Source: Dryococelus australis
Taxonomy: Eukaryota; Arthropoda; Insecta; Phasmatodea; Phasmatidae
Direction of reading: 5' to 3'
DNA length: 64,000 bases
Assembly: GCA_029891345.1 (NCBI GenBank)
Contig: CM057009.1
Location: forward strand, 302,165,466 to 302,229,465
Shown piece after piece: positions 44,491-56,283 of the stretch (positions are counted from its first letter, which is position 1; each line of letters begins with the position of its first letter). A program made the position numbers and the translations under genes. The notes beneath the pieces are model-generated. The model was given only the letters and a program-made list of their open reading frames with translations. It was not told the origin of the DNA and searched no databases.

Positions 44491-46914
44491 CTATTTCCTA
44501 TGAGCAGAAATTTTTAACCAAATTTGTGGCAGAAACATTAAGTTATATGGCTATTATAAATAACTACTTAGAAGTATAATTATATTTTGGAAAGTTTTGA
44601 TAATGACCTGAATAAAATCAAAATGTTTTAATTGCAGGGGATTTTTAACTTAGATGCTAGAAAACTAGAAGAGAGTAGATTTACACAGTACCAATAAATA
44701 GAGGCAGTTCATGGTAAACTGAGCACTTTTGAAAGACCTGCTTAGGATCTACTTGTATGCACTATGTGTATTCTTCTGCTAGATGTAAAATTAACATTAC
44801 CATGGGCCTGATCACTTTATTCGTGCATCCGGTACAGTAAAACTGTGAAATTATTAGAAAGATAATATTTAACAAATTTGCTCATTATTACACTTACATG
44901 CATTAAAACAAAGACCATTTAGTATTCACATATTGTTACCTATCACAAAGAGACATAGAACTACTTTCCCCTCATCTTTATCAACTTCACTGGATGCATA
45001 CCAACCTGCATATCTGTTAGAATACTGGCAGATAGGGGATTAACATTTTTTGAATGTTGTTTTCAAAAGTGCTAACTTTACCATGAAGAGCCTATGTACT
45101 ACATCTTGTATAGTTTGCATTTATGTAATAATTAACCACTAGTTCCACTTATACCTCTGTAAGTGTAACTAACAACATGTTAAAAAATACACCATATCAG
45201 ATAAAATTGTTATTGCATTGAAACTATTTATAACACCTTAAGTGACCATAATTTTATCCTGATGCAAACCTTTCTTAACATTTTGGATAAACACACACAC
45301 AAAACATCCAAATATAGTGATTCAGGTATTATTTTACAAAAGGTGTATATGTATAACCATAGAGATAAATGGTCTGCAAAAATTGATTGTATTGAACTAA
45401 CTGAATTTGTACAATATTCTAGTTCCTGCATTGTATCTGCACTTAAAGAAGAACTTAAGTATAGAACAAAAAATATATACATAGAAAATATAACATGTTC
45501 TAAACAATTAAATTACCTCCCTAAAAAGGGATCTGAGAAAAGTATGACAATATGTTCAAAAAATGCCAAGGTAATAAGCAATATGTAGATAACACATCAA
45601 TTGATTCTTTGCTTAGAGAAGAAGTATACCACCATTGACACTACCAAAATTTTTGTTCATTTTGACTAATACTTTATGTAATCAAAGTTACATATTAAGT
45701 ATTATTGAGTCAAAATTCATGCTATTTTCCTCTAACCATGCAATATTACTTTGTTACAGCTCAATTTTGTTGCCAGAGATAATTATTTGTAAGTTTTTAG
45801 CCTCGCTCGCATTGTCTCATTGCTCTACTGTGGTTGAACATAACTGCCATTTCTCCAGCGAGTCCCTTGTGCTGACCAGAGCAGCAAAAACACATGGGAA
45901 TCTGGCCCTTATTTGCGACTCCTCTATGCTCCCTCAGCTTCTACACATAGGCAGGAAATTCAACAGTACTGCTTGCTTGCTTTGCGAAACCGAAAAACAT
46001 TCAAACTAAACTCGTCGTCACTCGAAAATTATTCACTCAAATATTTTCCAAATTTTAATGGGGAATCTATAATATTTCCTAACTGTGACATAATTATAAT
46101 ATTTTGTTTAGCAAAACTATTTCTTAAGTAAAAATTGTAAAACATCGATCTGTTGATTAGGTTTTCTTTTATGTGCACAGAAAAAACATAGCAAACAAGA
46201 AACTTTTTTGTTTTTAGATATATATGGGCTGTATGCATGTGAAATTAAGAGAAAGCAATAAAGTTTATAGGTAACTCACCTCTCTTAAAGAATTACCACT
46301 CATGATTTTCATGATACAGTGTATAGAACATCAAAAATATTTCAGCCTTATAAGAGAGCAGCAGCTGCAAACTTTCTGCTTTTGGTTATCTTCCATTTCG
46401 CTTCTCTAATCTTGCATTTGCAGACAGTTAAAATAATGTTGCTAATTATTAGTTAAATGTTTTCACTGTAGCATACATTAATATTAAACCCAACAATCAC
46501 AAGAAAGTCAGAGTAAAAATATTTTGCCACTGCAATTTACAATTTACTTTTGGTTTCAAATCACACTTGCCTCACCCAATCAAATTCACAATTCACAGTG
46601 TAGAAAATTAGGATAAGTAATAATTTGCCATAACTGTTGTCATCTTACAGACATTGTATTAAAATTGCTCTTATCAGTGCTGACGCATACGTAATGTCCC
46701 AAACACATTTCCAACTTTTCATAAACCCAGTCAGATTTTAAAATTACACCAGGCATTATCTTTATGACTATCTTGCAATTTATTTGTCTTATCTCAACGA
46801 AATAAAAAACAAATTGTAACTTGGTATGGGATAAAATGATTCGTGTGGTACTATTTTTCACTACGAAAATAACTTCTAATAGCGGTAAAATCACAGCCAG
46901 TCCAGAGATTGGAT
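44491..46914. other. AT-rich region, no firm gene
   Basis: A frame at 45262-45588 (plus, 108 residues) is open but has no motif I recognise. Near 44630 the plus strand gives LIAGDF and, one base shifted, NLDA, resembling a LINE endonuclease GDFN box, but nothing around it supports a LINE in that orientation. Confidence 0.45.
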
Positions 46915-47373
46915 ATTAAATAGACTATTATACAACATGTTTATGAAGCATGTACAAATCCGGGCACATGATTCGTGACCGGCAAAGGGGAAGATTGATA
47001 AAGGATACCCATGGTCCATGTCAAAGAATAAGGTCTGTAGAAGTTTATAAAGGCGGAGGGCGATGAGCATTTTACGTGGGATATTAATCAAAATACTTGC
47101 ATTAGAAAACACAAAATAAACCAAGATTGTGGATAAAAAGGAGGTATGGTACGTTGTACACACGCCCATCATGTACATTATAGGAGTTGGCACTCTTTGA
47201 TTGCATGCAACATTTACACCATGAGGTTAAATTGATTGTGTATACCACCGGATGAAGCAGGATGTTATAGCGAGCAACAAAGGCCCCAAGTTGCATCTGT
47301 CTTAGACCCACCATTTTTGTGTAAAACACAAACTAGAGTACACTGGTAGCAAGGCAATGGCCTGGTGAGTAGG
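46915..47373. repeat. Left long TIR arm
   Basis: Reverse-complement partner of 48791-49225. The inner edge is near the block CCTGGTGAGTAGG (47361-47373) and the outer edge fades near 46915. Confidence 0.75.
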
Positions 47374-47552
47374 CAACACGTCCTGCACCTGGTGGTAAAC
47401 ACATGTTGGTGGTATAATGCATGATGTCACATGTCACAGACTGTTCCCCTTTACTCCTCTTGATCAGTGTAATTTTCTGCCATGTCTGCCCAAGCGGCCT
47501 GCTATTCACAGCCTGCCACTACTTCGATTCACTAGGTACTGCAGATGTGAAC

Positions 47553-48621
47553 ATGGACGAGTACACAATTTCTGAAATGATAAACATGGTCTTGGTGTAT
47601 GGTGAAGGAGAGGCAATGGCAGGGCAGCTGCACGTGTGTACAGCCAAAAATATCTTGCACAATGTCAGCCAAACCACCAAACATTCGCATACCTTACACA
47701 GTGACTGGAAAACAGGCACGTTTCAGCATCTGTGTGGATCTGGTCGAGCAAGAATCGCCCACACTATGCAATTTGAAGAGACAGTCTTAGAGAATGAAGC
47801 GGAAAATGATTCAACAAGCATCAGCGCGATCATATGGAGAATGGATGCATCGAATGGCAGAGTATGATATGTCCTCCATGAACAGCTGCTGCAAACTAAC
47901 ATGTGTGTACGGTACACGCACTGGAGCCAGCAGATTATGCCCCTTGGCTAGAATTTTGCTGGTAGTTCATGCAGCAGTGTGAAATTGATCCTGATTTCCC
48001 AGAGATTGTAATGTTTACAGATGAAGCCACGTTCACATTGGAAGTCTTTTGCAACAGCAGAAATTGCCATTAGTGGGATAATGCCAACCCCCATGCATCT
48101 ATAACGAGAGGCTACCAGCACAACTTTGTCATCAAAATTTGGGCCGGCATAGTCGGGGACAATGTTATTAGCCCATACTTGCTGCTGAAGCCTGTGTCCG
48201 GATTTCAATATTATGATTTCCTACAGTTCAGATTGCCACAGTTACTAGAGGATGTTCCACTTAGCATCAGAGAATAAATATGGCTGCAACATGATTGTGC
48301 CCCACCACATTTCACCTGAATTGTGCATGACCGCCTCAACACAGCGTATCCTGATCGCTGGGCAGGACGAGTAGGCCCCGTGCTTGGTCACCACGCTCTC
48401 TGGACCTTATGCCATTTGACTTCTGGCTGTGGGTATTTCTTAAGGCGTCTGTGTATGAAACACCTGTGGTATCTGAAGAGGAACTGTTAACGAGCATCCT
48501 GGTGGCCTGCAATCAAGTACGAGACACACCAGGAGTATTTCAATGTATCCACCAGTCTCTAATACGCCATACGAGCTACTGCACTGACATTGGAGGAGTA
48601 CGTATAGAACATTTGTTGTGA
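47553..48621 (+). pseudogene. Mariner-like transposase (DUF4817/DDE_3 type)
   Basis: Starts with ATG at 47553, then EYTISEMINMVLVYGEGEA, the N-terminal signature of the same subgroup as the element at 24531. The helix-turn-helix part ENDSTSISAIIWRMDASNGRV is kept. After a stop: LEFCW, VMFTDEATFTLE (first catalytic Asp), FVIKIWAGIVGDNVISPYLL, LPQLLEDVPLSIRE, IWLQHDCAPPHFT (second Asp, DC for DG), LNTAYPDRWAGRVGPV and a tail to about 48621. About five stops or frameshifts. Length, near 350 residues, is normal for mariner. Confidence 0.85.
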
Positions 48622-48790
48622 AATTGGTTGTGATACTGTCACCTGCATATTCTCGAATTATTGCAGCGCCTGTTCTGTTGTGCTGTCAGGTAGTGCCATT
48701 AGTACCAATAATGCATTGCTATGTCACGGAATGTACGTGTTGACACACATTATTACAGTCTCATGCTACTGGGTTCATTATGTCATTATC

Positions 48791-49225
48791 ACTACTCACC
48801 AGGCCATGACATTGCTACCACTGGACAGGTAGTTTGTGATTTAACTGGAAATGGTATATCTTAGACAGCTGCAACTTGGGGGCCTTTTTATACAACCTCA
48901 TAGTGTACACGTCGCATGCTATCATGAGATTAAAACCCCCTATTATTTACCTGATGGGGGTGTGTACGACTTTCCATACCTTACTTTCAGCCAAGGTCTT
49001 GGTTTAGTTAATCTGTATACCAATTCCCTCAAGGTCTTGGTTCAATTAATCCATATACCAATTTGTATTCTTCTAACGCATATGCTGGTCGCCCTCTGCC
49101 TTAACGGATTTTACAGCCATTATTATCTGAGGTGGACCATAGGTGTCCTGTATTAATCTTCCTCTTTTCCGGTAACAAATCACATGCCCAAGTTTTTAAA
49201 CATGTATCCTAATATGTATAAAGTT
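48791..49225. repeat. Right long TIR arm
   Basis: Partner of 46915-47373. Contains a 38-bp tandem duplication (48993-49030 and 49031-49068) with a few substitutions between the copies. Confidence 0.75.
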
Positions 49226-49828
49226 ATTTTATGTAAAGTTAACTGACATACTGTTAAGTTTATAAAATACATTTAATAGTGATAGTGTAATTTTACTAAT
49301 AAGGCAAACATTTTGTTACAAAATAGCTTATATGTAATTATTATTATTTTAGTTGGATCATGGGTATCCTTTGCTGGTTACAAATCATGTGCCCGAATTT
49401 GTACACTAAATGTCATATTTGTGAGATGGGGGAGAGGTCAGATGAGATCCTTATTTACCCATATGCTGGAAAAAATACATGTAACACGGGGTTGTGTAGT
49501 ATGATGTGGAGGGAGGGTTGAAGTTGACTACCTCCATAGCACAGGGTTCATTTCAACTGCTGGCCGCCACATGTCAATACAAAACTGATACATACAATTT
49601 TGCAAAAGTTTTTGTGAATACTGGCGTAGTAGTGTAGGTGCTAATCTATACAATCCTTGCCAAATGACTGTATTTACCAAATCAATACAACACAACCCTT
49701 ATATGCATCCTATTTTTTATCACCTACAGATGTCTGTGATATAAGTAATAATATAAATTATTTATAACAAAATAATTGTGCTGGTTGTGATAGCATTACT
49801 ACAGAAATGATAAAGAATTGTAAATATA
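49226..49828. other. AT-rich spacer
   Basis: Apart from the arm fragment at 49353-49413, nothing recognised. Confidence 0.5.
49353..49413 (+). repeat. Fragment of a third TIR arm
   Basis: ATCATGGGTATCCTTTGCTG and CAAATCATGTGCCCGAATTT match the outer third of the arms, with a small internal deletion. Direct orientation relative to the right arm. Confidence 0.65.
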
Positions 49829-50002
49829 CAGTGAAACCCTGTTAAGAAGCTTCAGAAAAATACTGAAAAATGTGTGCTTATTAAGCAGGAAAACTTCTTA
49901 AAAGGGTAAAATGATTTATTTGTAACAGACAATGTGCAAACTTTTTAAGCTTATTAAACAGGTAAACTTTTTAACAGAATACTTCTTAAGAGGGTTTTAC
50001 TG
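49829..50002. mobile_element. Pogo/Tigger-like MITE, 174 bp
   Basis: Ends CAGTGAAACCCTGTTAAGAA and, reverse complemented, CAGTAAAACCCTCTTAAGAA are imperfect inverted repeats. TA flanks both sides (49827-49828, 50003-50004). CAGTxxAACCxxxTTAA is typical of pogo-type Tc1/mariner relatives. No coding capacity. Confidence 0.82.
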
Positions 50003-50425
50003 TATAATTATACCGCTGTTAGTGCAGGCTTGCAATTGCAACGTAATTAAGATATCATTTTTTGTTGGCCAGATGGCCGTCACAGACGGACTACAGGTTG
50101 TGTTGTTCCGTATTTAAGGTTGTTTTGGCTTGTGATTAGTTCTAGCAATAGGTTTAAATATAGGTGGAGTAGTAGTTTGAGGTATAATTAGAGTTAAGAT
50201 TAGTGTTTTATGTGGTAATTAGTTATAAGGAGGGAGTAGTGTCCGATTGTGTGCATGAGGCGGAGGCCTTTGTTATTGTACGAGGGTAAAGAGTGTATGG
50301 TGTAAGTTAGGCTAGTTTAGAAAGTGTGTGTATACGTAGGTATTTGGTGTATTTTATAAGGGAAAGTAGTTTTAGTTTTAAGTTAGTTAAATTATTTTTT
50401 TTTTTAAGAGAGGATAAAAAAAAAA

Positions 50426-51958
50426 TGGTAGGGAGGTGTAAGTGTAGGGGCTGTGGAAAGGTGTGGAGAAGGTTAGATAGTGGTATGCAGGGCGACCAGT
50501 GTGGCAGCTGGTACCATGTTGGCTGTATAGGCTCAGGGAGGAGGAACTGGCATCACTACAGGAACATGAGTGGAAGTGTGAGGAATGTGTAGAGGGAAAG
50601 GGTTTAGTGGCAGTAGTAGGGAACAAATTAAGGGTAGAGAAAGAAACACAAATAAGTGGAGAAGGTGGAAACTGGATTTGGGATATGCTGGGGGGAAGCT
50701 TTGTAGAGGATATGCCAGTGCCAATGGAAGTGGCTAAGGAGGAGTGGTGGAAAGGGGAGATGGTAGATTTGATGAGCAGGAAAGAGAGGGAAATGATGTA
50801 TAGGATTGAGGGAATGGAGGGAAAGGTCAGGAATGAGATGGGTAAGAGTAGAGTAGAAATGAGGGTGGATAAGTTAGAGGAGTTGGAAGATTAAAGGGGG
50901 TGCTAACGAAAATGAAAGCCAGTCCACAGGAGGAAAAGCAGAGTAGAGAGGAAGAGTTTGGCAGAATGCAAGTAGGGCTGCAGAAGGAACTGCAGGAGGA
51001 AATGCAGAGGAGGAGGGAGGCAGAAATAGAGGTGGTAAGATTAAGGAGAAGGATAGATGAGTTGGAGGCAGTATAAAGGGATAAGGCAGTAGGAGACATA
51101 AGACAGCAAATAAGGTTAGAGGAGCAAGAAATAGTAGCAAGGGATAAGGTGATAGTAGTAGGCAGGAAGCAATCTGGAATAGAGGAACGGGAATCAGAAA
51201 GCAGGGAACAGGCAGTGGTAGAGGGTAGGAAGCAGTATGCTGAGGCTTGCAAGTGTGCGATTAGCAAAGACCAGCAAGCAGGAGAAAGTGGACAGTTCAG
51301 GGCCAAAGGGGAGAGAGGAGTGCTGGCCAAAGAGAGGGAAACAAGGGTGCTGCAGGAGGCCGGAGACAATTGTAGGCAGGTGGGTGGAAGAGCCACAAAG
51401 CAGGAACAGGTTGCAGGAAGGGAGCCAGAGGTAGTGTTTATTGGCAGCTCTATTGTAAAGGGGGTGGAGCTGAGGACTATCAGGAAGGAAATTACACATA
51501 AAGCAGCATTTGGGGGGGGGGGAGCAAATACCAGGGATTTGGAGGAAACGGTTAGTGGTATGAGAGGTAGCAGGGTGGCAAAGGTTGTTCTCATTCATGT
51601 AGGGGGAAATGACCTGGCCCATAGGGAGGTGGGGCAGGAGGTAGAGCGGGACCTCAGGGGATTGCTGAGGAAAGTGCGGGAGAAGTTCCCTGGAGCTAGG
51701 GCAGTAGTCAGTGCCGCGCTGGTTAGGAAAGGAGTATCCTATAGGAGGGCAGTGGCTGCGAGTGAGGTATATGAGAGGGTGTGTAGGGATTTGGGGGCTA
51801 CATTTATAGATAGTAGGAAATGGGTAGGCTGGGAAAGTGTAGGGAGGGACCAGGTTCACCTGACAGAACAGGGAAAGAGAATTCTAGGTGATCTGCTAGG
51901 TAGAGAAGTAGCTGGCTGCATGGAGAGGGTCAGGGCAGAGCAGCAGTTGTTGAAATAG
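50426..51958 (+). pseudogene. CR1 ORF1: PHD finger, coiled coil, SGNH esterase
   Basis: The ATG at 50426 opens CKCRGCGKVW, QCGSWYHVGCIG and, after a frameshift near 50545, WKCEEC: a complete C4HC3 PHD finger. A long Glu/Lys/Arg-rich coiled coil follows (50600-51400). The C-terminal part holds EVVFIGSSIVKGVE (catalytic Ser block), VLIHVGGNDLA (block with Gly-Asn) and QVHLTEQGKRILGDLL (catalytic His block) of the SGNH/GDSL hydrolase fold. The PHD and esterase combination is known from CR1-like ORF1 proteins, which bind element RNA; the esterase role is not settled. Stops near 50892 and 51074 break it. Confidence 0.85.
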
Positions 51959-52069
51959 CAATCAGTTAGAAGCAAGGAAACGGAAGGGGAGATAAATGGA
52001 GAGGATAGCATTGATGAGACCGCAGGGGTGGAGATAGGAGGTAAGCAATGTAGGATGGTAAAGCAGAGT

Positions 52070-52760
52070 ACTAGTATAAAGATAATGGTGGTGAACTGTA
52101 GGAGTGTATACAACAAGCTGGAGGGCTTCTGGGGAAGGTTGAAGGATATGGGGCGGATATAGTGGCAGTTGTGGAGACTTGGTTGACTGAGGAAGTACTG
52201 GACATTGAGTGTAGGCAGGATAAGTTCACCATCTTCAGAAGAGACAGGGATGGGAGAGGAGGAGGAATAATGGTGTGTGTGTGTGTAAGGAAAAGGCTAA
52301 AAGGGGCGGTAGAATGGGTTAGTGAGGACGTCGAGGTAATGGAAATTAATTTGAGTGGTAGTAGTCAGGAGTATTACTTTGCTGGCAGCGTATAGACCAC
52401 CAGGATAGGGATGGCAGGCAATTGAGATGATCAAGGAGAGGGTGATAGACTTAAGGACAGGCAGTGGGTTGTTATAGCAGGGGATTTGAATATGCCAGGG
52501 GTGAAATGGGTAGAGGGTGCAGAAGGAATGGGTAGCATGATGCAGAGAATGGCAGCACAGTTCATCAACAGTGGATTAGTCCAGGTAGTAGAAACACCTA
52601 CGAGATGGAATGAGGAGGGTGATGGGTCAGTGCTCGATGTGGTGTTGGTCAGACCTAGGAATTCTGTATTTGGTGCAATAGTATTGGATGGTATAAGCGA
52701 CCATCATATCACGGTTGTGGAAATTGGGATTGGCAGGATGAGGGAAGTGCAAATGACAGA
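52070..52760 (+). pseudogene. CR1 ORF2: APE endonuclease domain
   Basis: IMVVNCRSVYNKLEGFWG opens the domain. After a one-base loss near 52151: VVETWLTEEV (catalytic Glu), FRRDRDGRGGGIMV, a broken YRPPG block near 52390, VVIAGDLNMPGVKW (GDxN), SVLDVVLV and GISDHHITVVEI (catalytic SDH). It nicks the genomic target to prime reverse transcription. Breaks at about 52151, 52394 and 52475. Confidence 0.88.
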
Positions 52761-54150
52761 AAGGTTGGTGTGGCAGTATGGGAGAGGAGTCAAGAAGGGG
52801 GCAGAAATATTCCTGAGAGACAGGTTTAAAACATGGTCTAAGGAGGAGGGTGTAGAGGGGCTGTGGAGGGAGTTTAGAGGCTTAATGGAGGTTACGTTGG
52901 AAAAATTTGTGCCAACTAAAAGGTTACGGACTGGGGGAGATCCACCATATTGTGGCCAGGAGATTTTGAAAATCAAGAAGAAGTGCAGAAAATTACATGC
53001 CAAGTGGAGAAATGAAGGGATGATAAGATCCAAATAAATGATGAAACAAATGGGTAGGGAGCTTGAAAGGAAGATCAAACAGGCAAAGAATGTATTTCTG
53101 GGGAACATGGTGGAAGAAGGAAAAGGCAAGGAATGGGGGAAATTGTTTAGGTATGTTAGGAGGTTAAGGGGAGGAGAGGAAGAGATCCCGCTGCTAACAG
53201 GAAAGGATGGTAGGCATGCGACAAATGACCAAGAAAAATCGGAGATGCTGCAAGGACAGTACTTGTCAGTGTTTGAGGCAAAGGAGGGTTGGAATAGGGG
53301 GACAAACAGGGTTCGGGGGGTGTTTAGTGAGTTTAAGATGAGGGAGTGGGAGATAGAAAAGGTAATTAGGGGTTAGGAGAGCAGTAAAGCAGGGGGACCA
53401 GATGGGATAGGAAATGCAGCACTAAAGTTTGGTGGCAAGGAGTTGGCGAAATATTTAGAGGTGCTGTTTAAATAGTCCTTAGGAGAGGGTAAGTTACCAC
53501 AAGATTGGAAGGATGCTATGGTGGTACCTATACACAAGCAGGGAGAGGATAAGGGGACGCCTGGCAGCTACAGACCGGTGAGTATCACATCAAGTACGGG
53601 AAAAGTAATGGAGAGGCTGGTGGTGCAGTATGAGGTGAGGGTTATGAACAATAGGAATTGGTTGGAGGAATCCCAGCATGGTTTCAGGAGGGGATACTCA
53701 TGTGAGACTCAGCTCGCTGGGTTATTAGAGGATCTGGTGCAGGTAGTTGATGAGGGGAAGCAGGTGGATGCCGGCTTCATAGATTTTGAGAAGGCAATTG
53801 ATAAGGTGCCCCATGGGACATTGATGAGGAAAGTGGAGGCGCTGATACCAGACAGGAGGGTAGTGGAATGGATAGGGGACTTCCTCAGGGGGCGAAGGCA
53901 GATGGTGAAAGTGGGGGAGGCAATATTGGAGGAAGAGGTTACATCAGGGGTACCACAGGGAAGCGTGCTGCATACTTTGTTATTTACCATAATGGTAAAT
54001 GACAAGGGTTTGGGGATTAGGGGAAAAAATCAGATTGTTTGCAGGCAATTGTGTTGTATATTTTCAGGTGGGTCGTGGGGGGGGGGGGAAATTTGCAGGA
54101 CATTGATAAGATATGGTTGTGGATCAGAAAAAATAAAATGAAAATAAATG
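52761..54150 (+). pseudogene. CR1 ORF2: reverse transcriptase domain
   Basis: Linker (RFKTWSKEEGVEGLWREFR, KRKIKQAKNVFLGNM), then SKAGGPDGIGNAALKF, WKDAMVVPIHKQGED, SYRPVSITSSTGKVMERLV, QHGFRRGYSCETQLAGLLED, GFIDFEKAIDKVPHGTLM and SGVPQGSVL in normal order. The catalytic box near 54030, out of the main frame, reads LFAGNCVVYF where LFADDC is expected, so both aspartates are gone. Stops at 53035, 53373 and 53473. Confidence 0.9.
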
Positions 54151-54871
54151 TAAGAAAAAACTAGGTAGTGAGGTTCACAAGGAAGAAGATGAAAGCAGGG
54201 ACATGTACAGATGGGAGGGACAAGAGATAGACGAAGCAGCAGAATATAAGTATCTAGGGATTGTACTGCAGGGAGACCTCAGGTGGAAAAAACAGGTAGA
54301 GGGTGGTTGCAAAGGGAAGAAGGGCTATGGATATGCTGGGAAGGGTGCTGAATGGAGTCAGCTGTGAGGTGAAGGAGAAGGCGTATGGCACAATGGTACG
54401 GCCAATGTTAGAATATACTGCAGCAGTATGGGATCCGTATGTGGAGGTGGAGTTGCGAGAACGGGAAAAGGTGCAGAGAAAGGCAGCAAGATGGGTGAAG
54501 GGTAGGTGGAGAAGGCAGGGGCAAGATGGTGAGGAAGAAGGGAACTACAGGCCATCAGTGATGATGAAAGAAATGGGGTGGAGCTCATTGAAGGACAGGA
54601 GGAAAGTTGAGCGGTTAGTCAGGATGTACAGGATTGTAAATGAAGAGGAAGGATGGGGAGGGCTATACACTGCAAGCTAAGTAAGGGGGTGTTAAGAGGA
54701 AGAGGAAACAACAGTGAGAAGCTTCAGAGGGTGTGGAGGAGAACGGAGCAGGGTAGGCTGTCCATGCTTGTGAGGTCTGTGAGGGAGTGAATTGTGTTGC
54801 GGGAGGAATTGGTATCTGTGAGAGGGGTTGGTAAATTCAGGAAGGGAGTGGAAAAGGAGTTGGTTGAGTGA
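54150..54871 (+). pseudogene. CR1 ORF2: C-terminal domain
   Basis: Contains GYLGIVLQ-like sequence near 54250, then a two-base deletion at about 54300 relative to the copy at 62735, then RRAMDMLGRVLNGVSCEVKEKAYGTMVRPMLEYTAAVWDPY, KVQRKAARWVKGRW, SVMMKEMGWSSLKDRRKVERLVRMYRIVN. After a stop at 54678 it goes on to VGKFRKGVEKELVE and a TGA at 54869. This is the usual tail of CR1/jockey ORF2 proteins. Confidence 0.85.
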
Positions 54872-54900
54872 TCGAGAGTTGAGAGAGCTCGCCACCGGGG

Positions 54901-55300
54901 ATGCAGACATTTATGAGAAACTTTACTGGTATTTGAATTCTACCAAGTTGTAATTTGTTTGAAGAATATTTATTTTGAGAACTTTGCACTTTTCTGATGT
55001 ATACAGCTTGTTAAACCAGTAGTCCCACTCTACCTAGTCAGCTAGTTCGCTGGAGCATATTAACATTAATATTACTGAACTCAGTTTGATTTCTTTTGAC
55101 CAGGAATCTACAATTAGGTTGAAAGTGAGGTGGAATTTTCTGGAGTATTAAAACTAAATTGACATTTTCAAGTAAGGTTTGGATTGTGAGAACAACTGCA
55201 GCTACATATTTGGGAGCTTGATTAGTTTCCCCGAACAGATGGGAATTGTGTAGAACTACACCAGGTTTAGAAAAATGTTATTTTGATTTTAATTTCTGTT
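54901..55300. other. Spacer between CR1 and foldback element
   Basis: AT-rich, nothing recognised. Confidence 0.5.
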
Positions 55301-56283
55301 CAGTTATTTAATTTTTAAAGCAGCACAACTTATTTTATTTCAATATTTTAATATTTAATTGCCTTAATTGATTTAATGCTATTTTTTGTCAGGATGGTGG
55401 TACTTCATTTTTAGTAATTACACAAAATTTTTATTTTTGAGTAACGGAATTTTCACTACACACACATTTGAAGTTAAATTAGTATTGCACAAATGATTTT
55501 CCATGTGCATGATTTTAACAAGAGTTTTCGTTTGGTTTTATTTATTTTCCATTTCAGTAATAAATTATATATCAAGGTTTTATATGTTTTATTTGCATGG
55601 ACTGCTGCGAATTTTCAGTGTTCCGGAGATCCGCCTATGGTAAGTAAAGTGTTGCAAAAGAGTAAAAGGTGTATTTTTCTATGTGTAAGTCTACACTTGA
55701 ACACCTATCCGACTCACAGTACGTCTAACCTATAGGCCCTACTTGTGGTGCCAAATTTGTCAAGGTTTATGAAGGGTGTAACAGAAATGTGTCTGCAGAA
55801 TTTCATATAGATGTGGGCTCCGCAAGTATAAGATGGATGAAATGTGCGTGCCACAGGTGTTCCAATTGCAGACTTACATGTAGACAAATACACCTTTTAC
55901 CTTTACACAAATACTTTGCTTACAATAGAAAACTGAGGATCTCGGGAACACTGAAAATGACATGCATAGAACACTCATGCATACATCCACAGCACTGCAT
56001 GAAAATAAAACATGATAAACCTTGAATTTCTTTCTGGAATGGAAAATAACTAAAACCAGACCAAAACTCTTATTAAAATCAGAAAGTTGTAAAATAAACT
56101 GCGAAATATTTATTAAATATCAAATGAGCATGTAGTGAAAATTCCTTTACTCAAATTATATGTTATAGACAAAAATGAAGTCCCACCATCCTAACAAAGA
56201 ATATTAAGTCAATTAAGGGATTTAAAATTTTAAAGATTGAAATAAAATATTACTGTTTTGCTGCTTTAAAAATTAAATAACTG
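55301..56283. mobile_element. Foldback element with arms of about 430 bp
   Basis: 55301-55720 and 55845-56283 are reverse complements by eye with substitutions and indels. The outer ends CAGTTATTTAATTTTTAAAG and its complement match exactly. Inner matches include AGTAAAAGGTGTATTT and AGGATGGTGG/CCACCATCCT. A spacer of about 125 bp lies between. A transcript would form a long hairpin. No coding sequence is recognised; target duplication not found. Confidence 0.85.

Larger units (their letters stand above)
46915..49225 (+). mobile_element. Mariner-like element with very long TIRs
   Basis: Two arms, 46915-47373 and 48791-49225, are reverse complements by eye over most of their length, each about 430-460 bp, for example GCAACTTGGGGCC and AATCATGTGCCCGGATTTG blocks. 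Between them lies a mariner-like transposase. Ordinary mariners have TIRs of about 30 bp. Arms differ by many substitutions and a 38-bp duplication in the right arm, so the element is old. TA target duplications were not resolved. Confidence 0.75.
50085..54900 (+). mobile_element. CR1-type LINE, near full length
   Basis: Two coding regions in the CR1 arrangement: ORF1 with PHD finger and SGNH esterase, then ORF2 with APE endonuclease, reverse transcriptase and C-terminal domain. The 3' end is fixed at about 54899 by comparison with the truncated copy ending at 63332. The 5' end is an estimate, just after the MITE. Coding parts are purine-rich on the plus strand. Numerous stops and frameshifts make it inactive. 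Confidence 0.85.

Noticed and set aside
44620-44670. LINE endonuclease-like GDFNLDA on the plus strand
   Set aside because: Needs a frameshift inside the motif, has no other endonuclease block around it, and is opposite to the LINE RT next to it.
45262-45588. 108-residue plus-strand frame as a gene
   Set aside because: No recognised motif, AT-rich surroundings, no splice or promoter evidence visible.
50827-51859. Long minus-strand open frames over CR1 ORF1
   Set aside because: They are low-complexity mirrors of a purine-rich coiled-coil coding region on the plus strand.
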